A stretch of DNA of 64,000 nt from Sanguibacter keddieii DSM 10542. GTDB lineage: Bacteria > Actinomycetota > Actinomycetes > Actinomycetales > Cellulomonadaceae. Under the pieces are notes generated by a model. That model was not told the origin of the DNA. It did no database searches and saw only the letters and a program-made list of their open reading frames with translations. The DNA is taken from positions 2,914,001 to 2,978,000 of the forward strand of contig NC_013521.1 of NCBI RefSeq assembly GCF_000024925.1, given 5' to 3'. The position numbers and the translations under genes are program-made. Positions 44,085 to 51,443 of the stretch are shown here, piece after piece. Numbering within the stretch: the first letter of the stretch is position 1; each line of letters begins with the position of its first letter.

Positions 44085-44617
44085 CGCTCCAGACCCGCTT
44101 CACGTTCACCCTGCCGCGCGGCTACGTCGACGGGAGCGGCACGCTGCACCGTGAGGGCACCATGCGCCTGGCGACGGCTCGCGACGAGCTCGAGCCGCTG
44201 CGCGACCCCTCGGTCGACGGCCCGGACGACCCGCGCCTCACGGTCGTCGTGCTCGCGCGCGTCATCGAGTCGCTCGGCTCGCTCGAGCTCGTGACGACGC
44301 ACGAGGTCGAGAACCTCTTCGCGGCAGACCTCGCGTTCCTGCAGGACTTCTACGGTGTCATCAACTTCGGCACGCAGGAGGAGTACGAGGAGCTGCTCGC
44401 GCTCCAGCGCGACGCGCTCGCGCCGATCCGTCAGGCACCTGCGGCGCCTGCTGCCACGGCGGCACCGACCGACGCTGTGCCCGGAGAGCCCGGAGTGCCG
44501 GCCACCGGTGACGACCAGGCGGGCAGCGCCCCGGCGCCGCAGCAGCCTGCGGTGTCCGCCTCGGTCACCTACGCGCGCCGGACCGCCGTCGAAGAGATCC
44601 CGCAGGACGTGCGATAG
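44081..44617 (+). CDS. Phage tail assembly (chaperone)-like protein of the eCIS
   Basis: This 178-aa protein resembles phage tail-assembly proteins that occupy the same place in eCIS loci. The N-terminal TRFTFTLPRGYVDGSGTLHREGTMRLATARDELEPLRDP matches the usual beta-strand plus MRLATAxDE pattern. VVVLARVIESLGSLELVTTHEVENLFAADLAFLQDFYGVIN follows. The last 60 residues are Ala/Pro-rich and disordered, ending TYARRTAVEEIPQDVR. Its exact role in the particle is unproven. GTG 44081 overlaps the tube TGA (GTGA). Confidence 0.8.
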   Translation: MTLQTRFTFTLPRGYVDGSGTLHREGTMRLATARDELEPLRDPSVDGPDDPRLTVVVLARVIESLGSLELVTTHEVENLFAADLAFLQDFYGVINFGTQEEYEELLALQRDALAPIRQAPAAPAATAAPTDAVPGEPGVPATGDDQAGSAPAPQQPAVSASVTYARRTAVEEIPQDVR

Positions 44618-44621
44618 CTCG

Positions 44622-44795
44622 ATGCTCCGTTATCCGGCAGAAGCCCTGTGGCAGGAGATCGCGTACCTCGCGTACCACCTGCACTGGACCGTCGACGACC
44701 TCCTCGACCTCGAGCACCTCGACCGGGTCAGGATGATCCGAGCGGTGTCCTCGTTGAACGAACGCGCATGGGAGGCCGTCCGTGAGAGCGTCTGA
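44622..44795 (+). CDS. DUF6760-like small eCIS protein
   Basis: This is a 57-aa helical protein: LRYPAEALWQEIAYLAYHLHWTVDDLLDLEHLDRVRMIRAVSSLNE (key YPAExLWxExAYxAYHxHWxxDxxLDLEHxDR). It fits the small conserved protein found next to tube genes in actinobacterial eCIS loci and is positionally comparable to Afp6/Pvc6. It probably helps baseplate or tube assembly. It starts at ATG 44622, 4 nt after the previous stop, and its end overlaps the second tube gene by 14 nt. Confidence 0.85.
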   Translation: MLRYPAEALWQEIAYLAYHLHWTVDDLLDLEHLDRVRMIRAVSSLNERAWEAVRESV

Positions 44796-45258
44796 GATGG
44801 AAGCCCTCGGGGGCGAGCCGACCACGGTCGGCCTGTTCCTCTTCGAGGTCGACGGTGTGCCCATCGGCACCTTCCGCGAGGTCAGCGGGCTGCGCCTGAC
44901 GGTGTCGGTCACCGAGCACGTGGAGGGCGGCCAGAACGGCTACACCCACAAGCTGCCCGGTGTGCTGCGGTGGCCCAACCTCGTCTTCACCCGTGGGCTC
45001 GTCGAGTCTGACGCGCTCTTCACCTGGGTGACGAGGTCGTCGGGCGAGGGCTTCGCCGCGAACGACAGCACGCTCACCCGGTCGACCGGCGCGGTCACCG
45101 CGCTCAACCACTCCGGCGACCGGCTGCGCGCGTGGGACCTCGACGGGGTCTTCGCGGTGGGGTGGGAGGGGCCGAGCTTCAGCGTCGACTCCGAGACCCA
45201 GCCGACCGAGCGCCTGGAGATCGCCCACAACGGCTTCCGCGCGAGGACGCCCTCATGA
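44782..45258 (+). CDS. Contractile injection system inner tube protein 2
   Basis: This is the second tube-like subunit, 158 aa, divergent from tube 1. It has LFLFEVDGVPIGTFREVSGLRLTVSV, an extended EHVEGGQNGYTHKLPGVLRWPNLVFTRGL loop, and the C-terminal VDSETQPTERLEIAHNGF typical of Afp5/Pvc5-like rings joining tube to baseplate. GTG 44782 is chosen because GGAGG sits 6 nt upstream; an in-frame ATG at 44797 lacks a ribosome site. It overlaps both neighbours (14 nt and 4 nt). Confidence 0.92.
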   Translation: MRASEMEALGGEPTTVGLFLFEVDGVPIGTFREVSGLRLTVSVTEHVEGGQNGYTHKLPGVLRWPNLVFTRGLVESDALFTWVTRSSGEGFAANDSTLTRSTGAVTALNHSGDRLRAWDLDGVFAVGWEGPSFSVDSETQPTERLEIAHNGFRARTPS

Positions 45259-48200
45259 CCGGCGCGACGGTCCCGGAGGCGGGGACGACGGGTGGGACAG
45301 GCGTCGGCGACCTCGCCACGCCCGGGCTCGTCGACGGCTCTGGCCCCGGCGACGGCACAGCGGCGGCTGGCCCGTCGCCCGTCTTGACCCTCCCGAGCTC
45401 TTTCGACGCCCGCTTCCGGACAGGCTTCGTCGGACGGGTCGGCGCGGACGCGATCCTCTTCGTCCGCGCGGTCGCCCGTCCGGGCACGCTCCGCGGGGTG
45501 GGATCGACGACCCCGCTCACCCGGCGCACCGCGCCCGTCCCGGTGCAGCCCGTGCGCCCCGGGAGCGTCGCCGCGCCGCGGTGGTGGAGCCCCGGGCAGC
45601 GGTCCGCGCAGCCTCTCGCGTCCGCCGCGCCGGCCGCTCCTGGAGCACCCGCCCAGCAGCAGCCCACGAGCTCCACCACGACCACCGGCCAGCAGGCGCA
45701 CGCACCGAGCAAGCGCCTCGTTCCGCCCGCACGAGGCCCGGCCGGCGCCGCAGACCAGCAGCGTCAGCCCGCGAGCGCGACGACCCCGTCCGGAGCTGCA
45801 ACGTCCGCCGCGGCAGGAACCTCTCCTGCTGCTGGGTCCCCGCTCGGCGGCTCTGCGCCGTCGAGCCCTCAGCCGACCCGCACCGGCGCGTCTGCAGCCC
45901 AGGCAGCGGCTCGCCCGCTCGTGCCGGCCGCGACGGCCGCCACGGCCGTCGGCGCTGCTGTCGCCGCACCCGCTCTCGCTGCGCCCGGCTACGCCCGCCC
46001 CGCCCTCCCGCAGCGCAGCGACGTCACGGCTCCGCTCCCGCGTCGTGGGCTGCCGACCGTGGTGCGGCGCGTCCCCGACGAGAAGACCTGGAACCCCGGG
46101 ACCTTCTCCCGGACCGCGGTGCCGCAGGCGGTGCCCATGCGGCTGCCCGACGAGGTCCGGGCGGCCGGGTCGATGGTCCTGCCGCACGACCGTCGACGTC
46201 GAGACCTGCCGCGCCAGGCCGAGCCCGGACGGTCTGAGCCCGCACCGGGGAACTCCCCGGGAGCCGGACCGAGGCCGCCCGCCGCGGGGACGCGCGCGGC
46301 AGCCGGCTCCCGAGAGCCTGGACGGATCACCCTCCCCCCACGCGCGAGCACGCCGTCGCCCGACAGCGCCCGGACGAGGTCGGCGTCGACCGGCGGTGCG
46401 CTGGCCGGGGCTGCCCTGCTCGCGGGTACCGCGACCGCTGTCGCCACCTCGCCGTCGTCTCGACCGCTCGCTGTGCGTCGTGCCCTCGCGGCCCGTGAGG
46501 CGTCCGACCGCTTCGCCGAGCTCCGGCGCGAGTCCCGCGAGCGCCTGCTCCGCAACCGTGCGCGGGCCGAGGCCCCGGCGGAGGAGTCGCCAGACGGCTC
46601 GCGTCGCCGTCGCGCCGGCGGGCTGATGCTGCGGCGGGGCCCGGCTGGCAGGTCGACGGTCGCGCTCGCCGCGGTGGCCCCGGTCGTCGGGGCCGCTGCG
46701 GTCGCCGCTGCGCTCCGTGCTTCGCACGACAGGTCGCCGAGCCCTGCTCCGGCGTCTCGTCAGGAGGCGGCCGAGCGCGAGCCCTCCCGTCGTCGGGCCC
46801 TACCCGTCGTCCCCGTGCTGCGTCGGACCGCTGCTCGTCGCACGGGTGAGGTACGCCCCGCGGCGCAGCCGCGCCCTGCCCCGGCGCTGCGCCCGGCGCT
46901 CACCCGCCGCACCGCGCTGGTCCCGCGTCCCACGCCGGTCGCGCGGCCCGTCGCCGTCCCGAAGGCCACGGCTGGTCGTCCCAGCACCGCGCTGCGCCCG
47001 ACCTCTCCGACGCGCCCTGCGTCGCAGGCGCGGACGGTCGTCCCGGCACGGACGGCTGCCGTGGTCGGTCTGTCGGTTCCCGCGTCGCGCCGTCGCGGCG
47101 TGGTGCCGCTCGTGGCACCGGCACGGACCCTGCGCCTGGCCCCGCCCGCGGTCGTCGGCGCAGCTCGCGTGCTGCCGGTCGCGGCGGCTCTGCTGAGCAC
47201 CCGGACCCTGCTGCCGGCCGTGGGTCGGCTCGAGCCGGCCCGGACGGCGCGTCCGGGCCTGGCGCGCGCGGTCCCGGGCCGCAGCACCCTGGTCTCCCCG
47301 GCCCGGGTGGTCCCGCCGCGGACCGTGCCGGTCGCGGTCTCCCGGGTCGTCCCGGCGCGCAGCACGCCGCTCCCGGCCGCGCGCGTGGTGCCGGCACGCA
47401 GCGCACCCCTGGCGGCTGCCCGCGTGGTCCCGGCCCGGACCGCGCTCGTCTCGGCTCCCCGCGCCGTGCCGACCCGCGGCACGCCGGTCTCGGCCGCTCG
47501 AGCAGTCCCCGCTCGACGGGTGCTGGCACCCGTGGCCCTCCCGACGCGACCCGCCCCGCGGGTCCATGCCTCGCCCCCGGCTCTCACCGCCCGCCGGACC
47601 GCGGTCCCGAGCGCACCCCGCGCGGTCCCGAGCCGACGGCTCCTGGCACCCGTCCCGCTCCCGACGAGCCCCGCACCCCGCGTGCAGCCGGCGGTCCCGC
47701 CGTTCCCGGCCCGCCGTGCGGCTGCGCCCGGCGCACCGCGCTCGGTCCCGACGCGACGCGTCCTGGCGCCCGTCGCCCTCCCGGCACGGCCCGCGCCCCG
47801 CGTGCATCCCGCTGCCCCCGCGCCGGCGGCACGCCGCACCGTCGTGCCGGTCGCGCCGCGCCTCGTCCCGGGCCGGCGCGCCCTGGTCCCCGTGCCGCTG
47901 CCGCTGCGCCCGGCACCACGCGCGCTCCCGACGTCCCCCGGACGCGCAGTCCCGGCGGCGCGCGCCCACACCCCGGTGGCACCGCTGCGCGGTCGGGCCT
48001 CGCTCGCCCCGCAGGCTGCACCCGTCGCCCCGCCGGCGCGCAGGACGCACACGGCCATCCCGCGGATCATCACCGCGCCCGCGGCGACCACACCTCCGGT
48101 CGTGGTGCCCGTCGCCGCGCGGCGGCCGGCGTCTCTCGCCCCCGCGGGACCGGCCCTGGTCCCGACCGCCGTCGTGAGACCCGCGGTGGCCGCCCGGCCG

Positions 48201-48569
48201 GCGCCCGCTGCCGCCCCCTCGCCGCCCCCACGCCCGGCGGTGGCAGAGGCTGCGTCCATGGCAGCGCAGCTGGAGATCCTGCGCAAGCTCACCGGGAAGC
48301 CGCTCGGCGCCCCGTCCGAGCCTCGGCCCGAGCGCGAGCCCCTCCCGGTGCCTGCGCCACGGGCCCCGGCCGAGCCCGACCCCGCACCCGTGGTCGACCA
48401 GGCAGCGGTCGTCACCGAGATCCTCGCCCGGCTCGACTCGCGGATCGCCGCGCGGCTCGACGACACGCTCGCGCGGACCCTCGAGGACCGCGTCCTGCGG
48501 CGGGTCGAGGACCGCCTGCTCGACGAGTCGTCCCGCCACAGCTCTTCCTTCACGACTGGAGTGTTCTGA
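45255..48569 (+). CDS. 1104-aa Pro/Ala/Arg-rich repeat protein of the eCIS (tape-measure or cargo candidate)
   Basis: No family is recognised. It sits between the second tube and the LysM baseplate gene, overlapping both by 4 nt and 1 nt, so it belongs to the particle operon. Residues 25-90 contain a conserved-looking LPSSFDARFRTGFVGRVGADAILFVRAV. A long Ala/Pro/Ser/Gln-rich region holds three Ala-rich hydrophobic helices (about 224-246, 380-398, 469-489). From about 500 the chain is strongly basic (Pro/Arg/Val). Six 13-residue repeats (671-748, consensus RxVPxRxxxxxxA) lead into four roughly 40-residue repeats (749-910). The C-terminal 60 residues are a predicted amphipathic coil (VTEILARLDSRIAARLDD). 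Length and hydrophobic helices suit a tape measure; the basic disorder also suits lumen cargo. Confidence 0.75.
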   Translation: MTGATVPEAGTTGGTGVGDLATPGLVDGSGPGDGTAAAGPSPVLTLPSSFDARFRTGFVGRVGADAILFVRAVARPGTLRGVGSTTPLTRRTAPVPVQPVRPGSVAAPRWWSPGQRSAQPLASAAPAAPGAPAQQQPTSSTTTTGQQAHAPSKRLVPPARGPAGAADQQRQPASATTPSGAATSAAAGTSPAAGSPLGGSAPSSPQPTRTGASAAQAAARPLVPAATAATAVGAAVAAPALAAPGYARPALPQRSDVTAPLPRRGLPTVVRRVPDEKTWNPGTFSRTAVPQAVPMRLPDEVRAAGSMVLPHDRRRRDLPRQAEPGRSEPAPGNSPGAGPRPPAAGTRAAAGSREPGRITLPPRASTPSPDSARTRSASTGGALAGAALLAGTATAVATSPSSRPLAVRRALAAREASDRFAELRRESRERLLRNRARAEAPAEESPDGSRRRRAGGLMLRRGPAGRSTVALAAVAPVVGAAAVAAALRASHDRSPSPAPASRQEAAEREPSRRRALPVVPVLRRTAARRTGEVRPAAQPRPAPALRPALTRRTALVPRPTPVARPVAVPKATAGRPSTALRPTSPTRPASQARTVVPARTAAVVGLSVPASRRRGVVPLVAPARTLRLAPPAVVGAARVLPVAAALLSTRTLLPAVGRLEPARTARPGLARAVPGRSTLVSPARVVPPRTVPVAVSRVVPARSTPLPAARVVPARSAPLAAARVVPARTALVSAPRAVPTRGTPVSAARAVPARRVLAPVALPTRPAPRVHASPPALTARRTAVPSAPRAVPSRRLLAPVPLPTSPAPRVQPAVPPFPARRAAAPGAPRSVPTRRVLAPVALPARPAPRVHPAAPAPAARRTVVPVAPRLVPGRRALVPVPLPLRPAPRALPTSPGRAVPAARAHTPVAPLRGRASLAPQAAPVAPPARRTHTAIPRIITAPAATTPPVVVPVAARRPASLAPAGPALVPTAVVRPAVAARPAPAAAPSPPPRPAVAEAASMAAQLEILRKLTGKPLGAPSEPRPEREPLPVPAPRAPAEPDPAPVVDQAAVVTEILARLDSRIAARLDDTLARTLEDRVLRRVEDRLLDESSRHSSSFTTGVF
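47265..47858 (+). repeat. In-frame tandem repeats: 6 x 13 codons then 3 x 40 codons (plus a partial)
   Basis: Codons 671-748 encode six units such as RVVPARSTPLPAA, RVVPARSAPLAAA and RAVPTRGTPVSAA. Codons 749-868 encode three 40-residue units beginning RAVPARRVLAPVALP, RAVPSRRLLAPVPLP and RSVPTRRVLAPVALP, each containing PAPRV; a fourth diverged unit (RLVPGRRALVPVPLP) runs on to about codon 910. The long unit starts with the short unit's RxVPxR motif, so expansion in two steps is likely. Confidence 0.85.
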
Positions 48570-49228
48570 TGTCTGCACCGGAGAAGGCCTTCATCGAGAT
48601 CGAGGGCGGCACCCGAGTCCCGTGCCTGTTCAACCCGGCCCAGCTCACCATCAGCCGGCGCAACCGGTGGACGGGCAACCCCGTCGCCGGACGGGGCGTG
48701 CCCACGCTGCGCTACGCCGGCGCGATGCCCGGCAGCCTGTCCGTGGACCTCTTCTTCGACACCACGTCGACCGGGACGTCGGTGGCCGAGCACACGAGCA
48801 AGATCCTCGCGATGATGGACATCGACACGTCGCTGCCCGGCACGGACGAGTCCACCAACAACGCACGCCCGCCGTACCTCACCTTCCACTGGGGCGACAC
48901 GCACTCCTTCAAGGCCGTCGTCGCGGACCTCGCGCTCACGTACACGTACTTCTCGACGACCGGCATGCCGCTGCGCGCCTCGCTCGCCCTCGTGCTGCAG
49001 CAGTACGAGGCGGTCGACTCCTACGGCCCGCAGAACCCGACGTCGGGGACCCCGCAGCCGCACCGGGTGCACCGGGTGCTCGCGGGCGAGACCCTCGACC
49101 GCATCGCGGCCCGCTACTACGGTGACGCCACGCGCTGGCGGACCCTCGCCTCGGCCAACACGGTCTCCGACCCGCTGTCGCTGCGGCCCGGGTCGCTGCT
49201 GTCCGTGCCACGGCTCGAGGACGTCTGA
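48569..49228 (+). CDS. LysM-domain eCIS baseplate protein (Afp7/gp53-like)
   Basis: This 219-aa protein joins the tube to the baseplate. The N-terminal 160 residues match the CIS tube/LysM-protein family: AFIEIEGGTRVPCLFNPAQLTISRRNRW (key FNPxxLxxxRxxxW) and SVDLFFDTTSTGTSV. The C-terminal 50 residues are a LysM motif, HRVLAGETLDRIAARYYGDATRWRTLA...LRPGSLLSVP. In phage-like particles this LysM binds baseplate partners rather than peptidoglycan. Its start and stop each overlap neighbours in TGATG junctions. Confidence 0.95.
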   Translation: MSAPEKAFIEIEGGTRVPCLFNPAQLTISRRNRWTGNPVAGRGVPTLRYAGAMPGSLSVDLFFDTTSTGTSVAEHTSKILAMMDIDTSLPGTDESTNNARPPYLTFHWGDTHSFKAVVADLALTYTYFSTTGMPLRASLALVLQQYEAVDSYGPQNPTSGTPQPHRVHRVLAGETLDRIAARYYGDATRWRTLASANTVSDPLSLRPGSLLSVPRLEDV

Positions 49229-51027
49229 TGACGCCTGCCGCCGCAGCGCCCCCGCGCCCGACCGGCGTCCACCTGCGTCCCACCGTCACCCTCGACGGAC
49301 GCCCGCTGTCCCTGCGCCTGCAGGAGGCGCTCACCGAGGTACGGGTCGACCGGGCCGTGCGGTCCGTCGGCTCGTGCCTGCTGCGGTTCGCCGACCCCGA
49401 CTACCAGGTCGCCCGGACCGGCGCGCTGGTGATCGGACGGGCCGTCACCGTGAGCGGCCGGCGCGACACCGCGCAGTCGCAGGGGACGAGGCTGTTCACC
49501 GGCGAGATCACCGGGGTCGCCCTCGAGAACGACGGGCGTGGCAGGGCCGAGCTGCTCGTGTCCGTCGCCGACCACGCCCACCGGCTGGGGCGCGCCAGCC
49601 GGACCACCGCGTACCTCGAGACCAGCTACCAGGAGATCGTCACGCAGGCCTGCCGTCGCAGCAGCCTCGCGACCGGCGAGGTCGGCACCGGCCCTCTGCG
49701 CCCCTACGTGCTGCAGGCCGGCACGGACCTGGACCTCGTCAACGAGCTGAGCGGACGGCTGGGGCACGACTGGGCCGTCGAGGGCACGGAGCTGAGCATG
49801 TGGGACCCCCAGACGCGGCTCGGCGGACCTGTCGCCACGACGCTGACGGTCGGCACCGACATCACCGAGCTCTCGGTCCGCCTGACGTCGTCCGCCGCGG
49901 AGAAGGTGACCGTGCGCGGCCGCGACCCCAAGCTCGACGAGCTCGTCACGGCGGACCGCACCCGCACCAGCCACGCACCGGCCGAGCTCGCACGGCTGTT
50001 CTCGTCGATGTCTCTCGGCTCGGTCACCACGCTCGACACCGCGAGCAGCCCGATCTCCTCGCAGGAGGCCGGCGAGCTCGCCGACGCCGTGCTGTCGACC
50101 GACGGCGACGTGGTGCTCCGCTGCCGCCTGCGCTTCGAGCCGGACCTGCGACCCGGGCGCACCGTGGCGATCACGGGCGCCGGCCCGAGCGACGGCACCT
50201 ACTACGTCCGGGAGGTGGTGCACACCTTCACCGAGAGCGAGGCACGCACGCAGGTCGTCGCCGGCGACAAGCCCCGCACGAGCCTGCGCGACGCCCTCGG
50301 TCCCCGGGGGCGCGCGTCGTCGGGCTTCACCCACGACGGCCTGGTCATCGGCACCGTCTCGGACGTCGACGACACCGATAACCTCGGCCGGGTCAAGGTG
50401 ACCTTCCAGATCCTGTCGTCCGAGGTGACCTCGGACTGGGCGCGCGTCGCGTCGGTCGGGGCAGGGTCGGGCCGCGGGATGCTCTCGCTCCCCGAGATCG
50501 GCGACGAGGTGCTCCTCGGCTTCGAGGGCGCCGACGTCCGCCGCCCCGTCGTGCTGTCCGGCCTGTACGGGCCGAAGTCGCCGCCCCCCGGCGCCGCCAC
50601 CGCCCAGAAGGAGGGCAGCATCCTCAACCGGGCGATCACCTCGCGGCTCGGGCACGTCGTCGAGCTCGGCGACGGGACGGCCGACGCCGACCAGCACGTG
50701 CTGCTCGCGCTCGCCGGGCGCACCCACCGGCTGCGGCTCGGCAAGGACCGCGCCGAGATGGTCGTCCCCGACGGCGTCCCGCTGTCCATCACCTCAGGGG
50801 CCTCGACGATCAGCATCGACGCCTCGGGCGCGGTCAGCGTGACGGGCAAGACCGTGACCGTCACCGCCGACACCAAGCTCTCCCTCAAGGCCGCCGAGAT
50901 CGAGATCGCCGCGACCGCCAAGGTCAGCGTCTCGGGCGCCCAGGCCGAGCTCGTCGGTCAGGGCACCACCACCGTCAAGTCCTCCGGGACCACCTCGGTG
51001 AGCGGAGGGATGGTGATGATCAATTGA
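49228..51027 (+). CDS. VgrG/gpV-like spike protein
   Basis: This is the central spike of the baseplate (Afp8/Pvc8-like), 599 aa. The N-terminal gp27-like hub region spans about residues 15-360 (VHLRPTVTLDGRPLSLRLQEALTEVRV, FTGEITGVALEN). A gp5-type OB fold follows with DNLGRVKVTFQILSSEVTSDWARV and MLSLPEIGDEVLLGFEGADVRRPVVLSGLYG. The C-terminus is a triple-stranded beta-helix-like repeat of short strands rich in S/T/V (KTVTVTADTKLSLKAAEIEIAATAKVSV). No PAAR tip domain is attached and no PAAR gene is seen. The next gene starts inside its stop codon (TTGA). Confidence 0.95.
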   Translation: MTPAAAAPPRPTGVHLRPTVTLDGRPLSLRLQEALTEVRVDRAVRSVGSCLLRFADPDYQVARTGALVIGRAVTVSGRRDTAQSQGTRLFTGEITGVALENDGRGRAELLVSVADHAHRLGRASRTTAYLETSYQEIVTQACRRSSLATGEVGTGPLRPYVLQAGTDLDLVNELSGRLGHDWAVEGTELSMWDPQTRLGGPVATTLTVGTDITELSVRLTSSAAEKVTVRGRDPKLDELVTADRTRTSHAPAELARLFSSMSLGSVTTLDTASSPISSQEAGELADAVLSTDGDVVLRCRLRFEPDLRPGRTVAITGAGPSDGTYYVREVVHTFTESEARTQVVAGDKPRTSLRDALGPRGRASSGFTHDGLVIGTVSDVDDTDNLGRVKVTFQILSSEVTSDWARVASVGAGSGRGMLSLPEIGDEVLLGFEGADVRRPVVLSGLYGPKSPPPGAATAQKEGSILNRAITSRLGHVVELGDGTADADQHVLLALAGRTHRLRLGKDRAEMVVPDGVPLSITSGASTISIDASGAVSVTGKTVTVTADTKLSLKAAEIEIAATAKVSVSGAQAELVGQGTTTVKSSGTTSVSGGMVMIN

Positions 51028-51443
51028 GCCAGGGCACCCACGACGTCCCGTCGTTCATCGGTCGCGGCTTCTCGTGGCCGCTCTCCGTCGACCACACCGG
51101 GTCGATCCGTCTCACCGACGGCGCCGACGACCTCGACCGGTCCATCCAGGTGGTGCTGCTCACCGCCCCGGGCGAACGGCTCATGCGGCCCGAGTTCGGC
51201 TGCCGCATCTGGGACCTGCTGTTCGAGCCGGTCAACGCGAACCTGCTCGGTCTCGTGTCGCAGGCCGTCCGCGAGGCGCTCGCCCAGTGGGAGCCGCGGA
51301 TCGCCGTCGAGGAGGTCCGGCCCGTCCAGGACCGCGGGGACTCGTCCCTCGTCCACATCGAGATCGTCTACCGGGTCATGGCGACCAACGACCGCCGCAA
51401 CCTGGTCTACCCCTTCTACGTGATCCCCCGCGAGGACTCCTGA
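51024..51443 (+). CDS. GPW/gp25 baseplate wedge protein
   Basis: This is a T4 gp25-like protein (Afp9/Pvc9) that initiates sheath assembly, 139 aa. Core: IGRGFSWPLSVDHTGSIRLTDGADDLDRSIQVVLLTAPGERLMRPEFGCRIWDLLFEP (key LLTxPGERxMRPxFG, the EPR-like motif) followed by VREALAQWEPRIAVEEV. It starts at TTG 51024 overlapping the spike stop, which fits translational coupling rather than an independent ribosome site. The ATG of the next gene overlaps its TGA. Confidence 0.95.
   Translation: MSQGTHDVPSFIGRGFSWPLSVDHTGSIRLTDGADDLDRSIQVVLLTAPGERLMRPEFGCRIWDLLFEPVNANLLGLVSQAVREALAQWEPRIAVEEVRPVQDRGDSSLVHIEIVYRVMATNDRRNLVYPFYVIPREDS

Noticed and set aside
47265-47858. Possible minisatellite or CRISPR-like repeat array
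   Set aside because: The repeats are degenerate at DNA level, keep the reading frame (39 and 120 nt periods) and vary at synonymous positions, so they are coding repeats. No constant repeat-spacer pattern exists anywhere in the window.
45255-48569. Annotation of the repeat protein as extensin or collagen-like
   Set aside because: Proline richness alone produces such names. The repeat units (RxVPxR) are not Ser-Pro4 or Gly-X-Y, and the operon context argues for a particle component.
46760-49072. Long minus-strand frame opposite the Pro/Ala/Arg-rich eCIS gene, and a choice of which strand codes
   Set aside because: The plus-strand frame has start/stop overlaps with both operon neighbours, a conserved-looking N-terminal block and a coiled C-terminus. 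The minus frame is Gly/Ala/Arg-rich noise crossing into the LysM gene.
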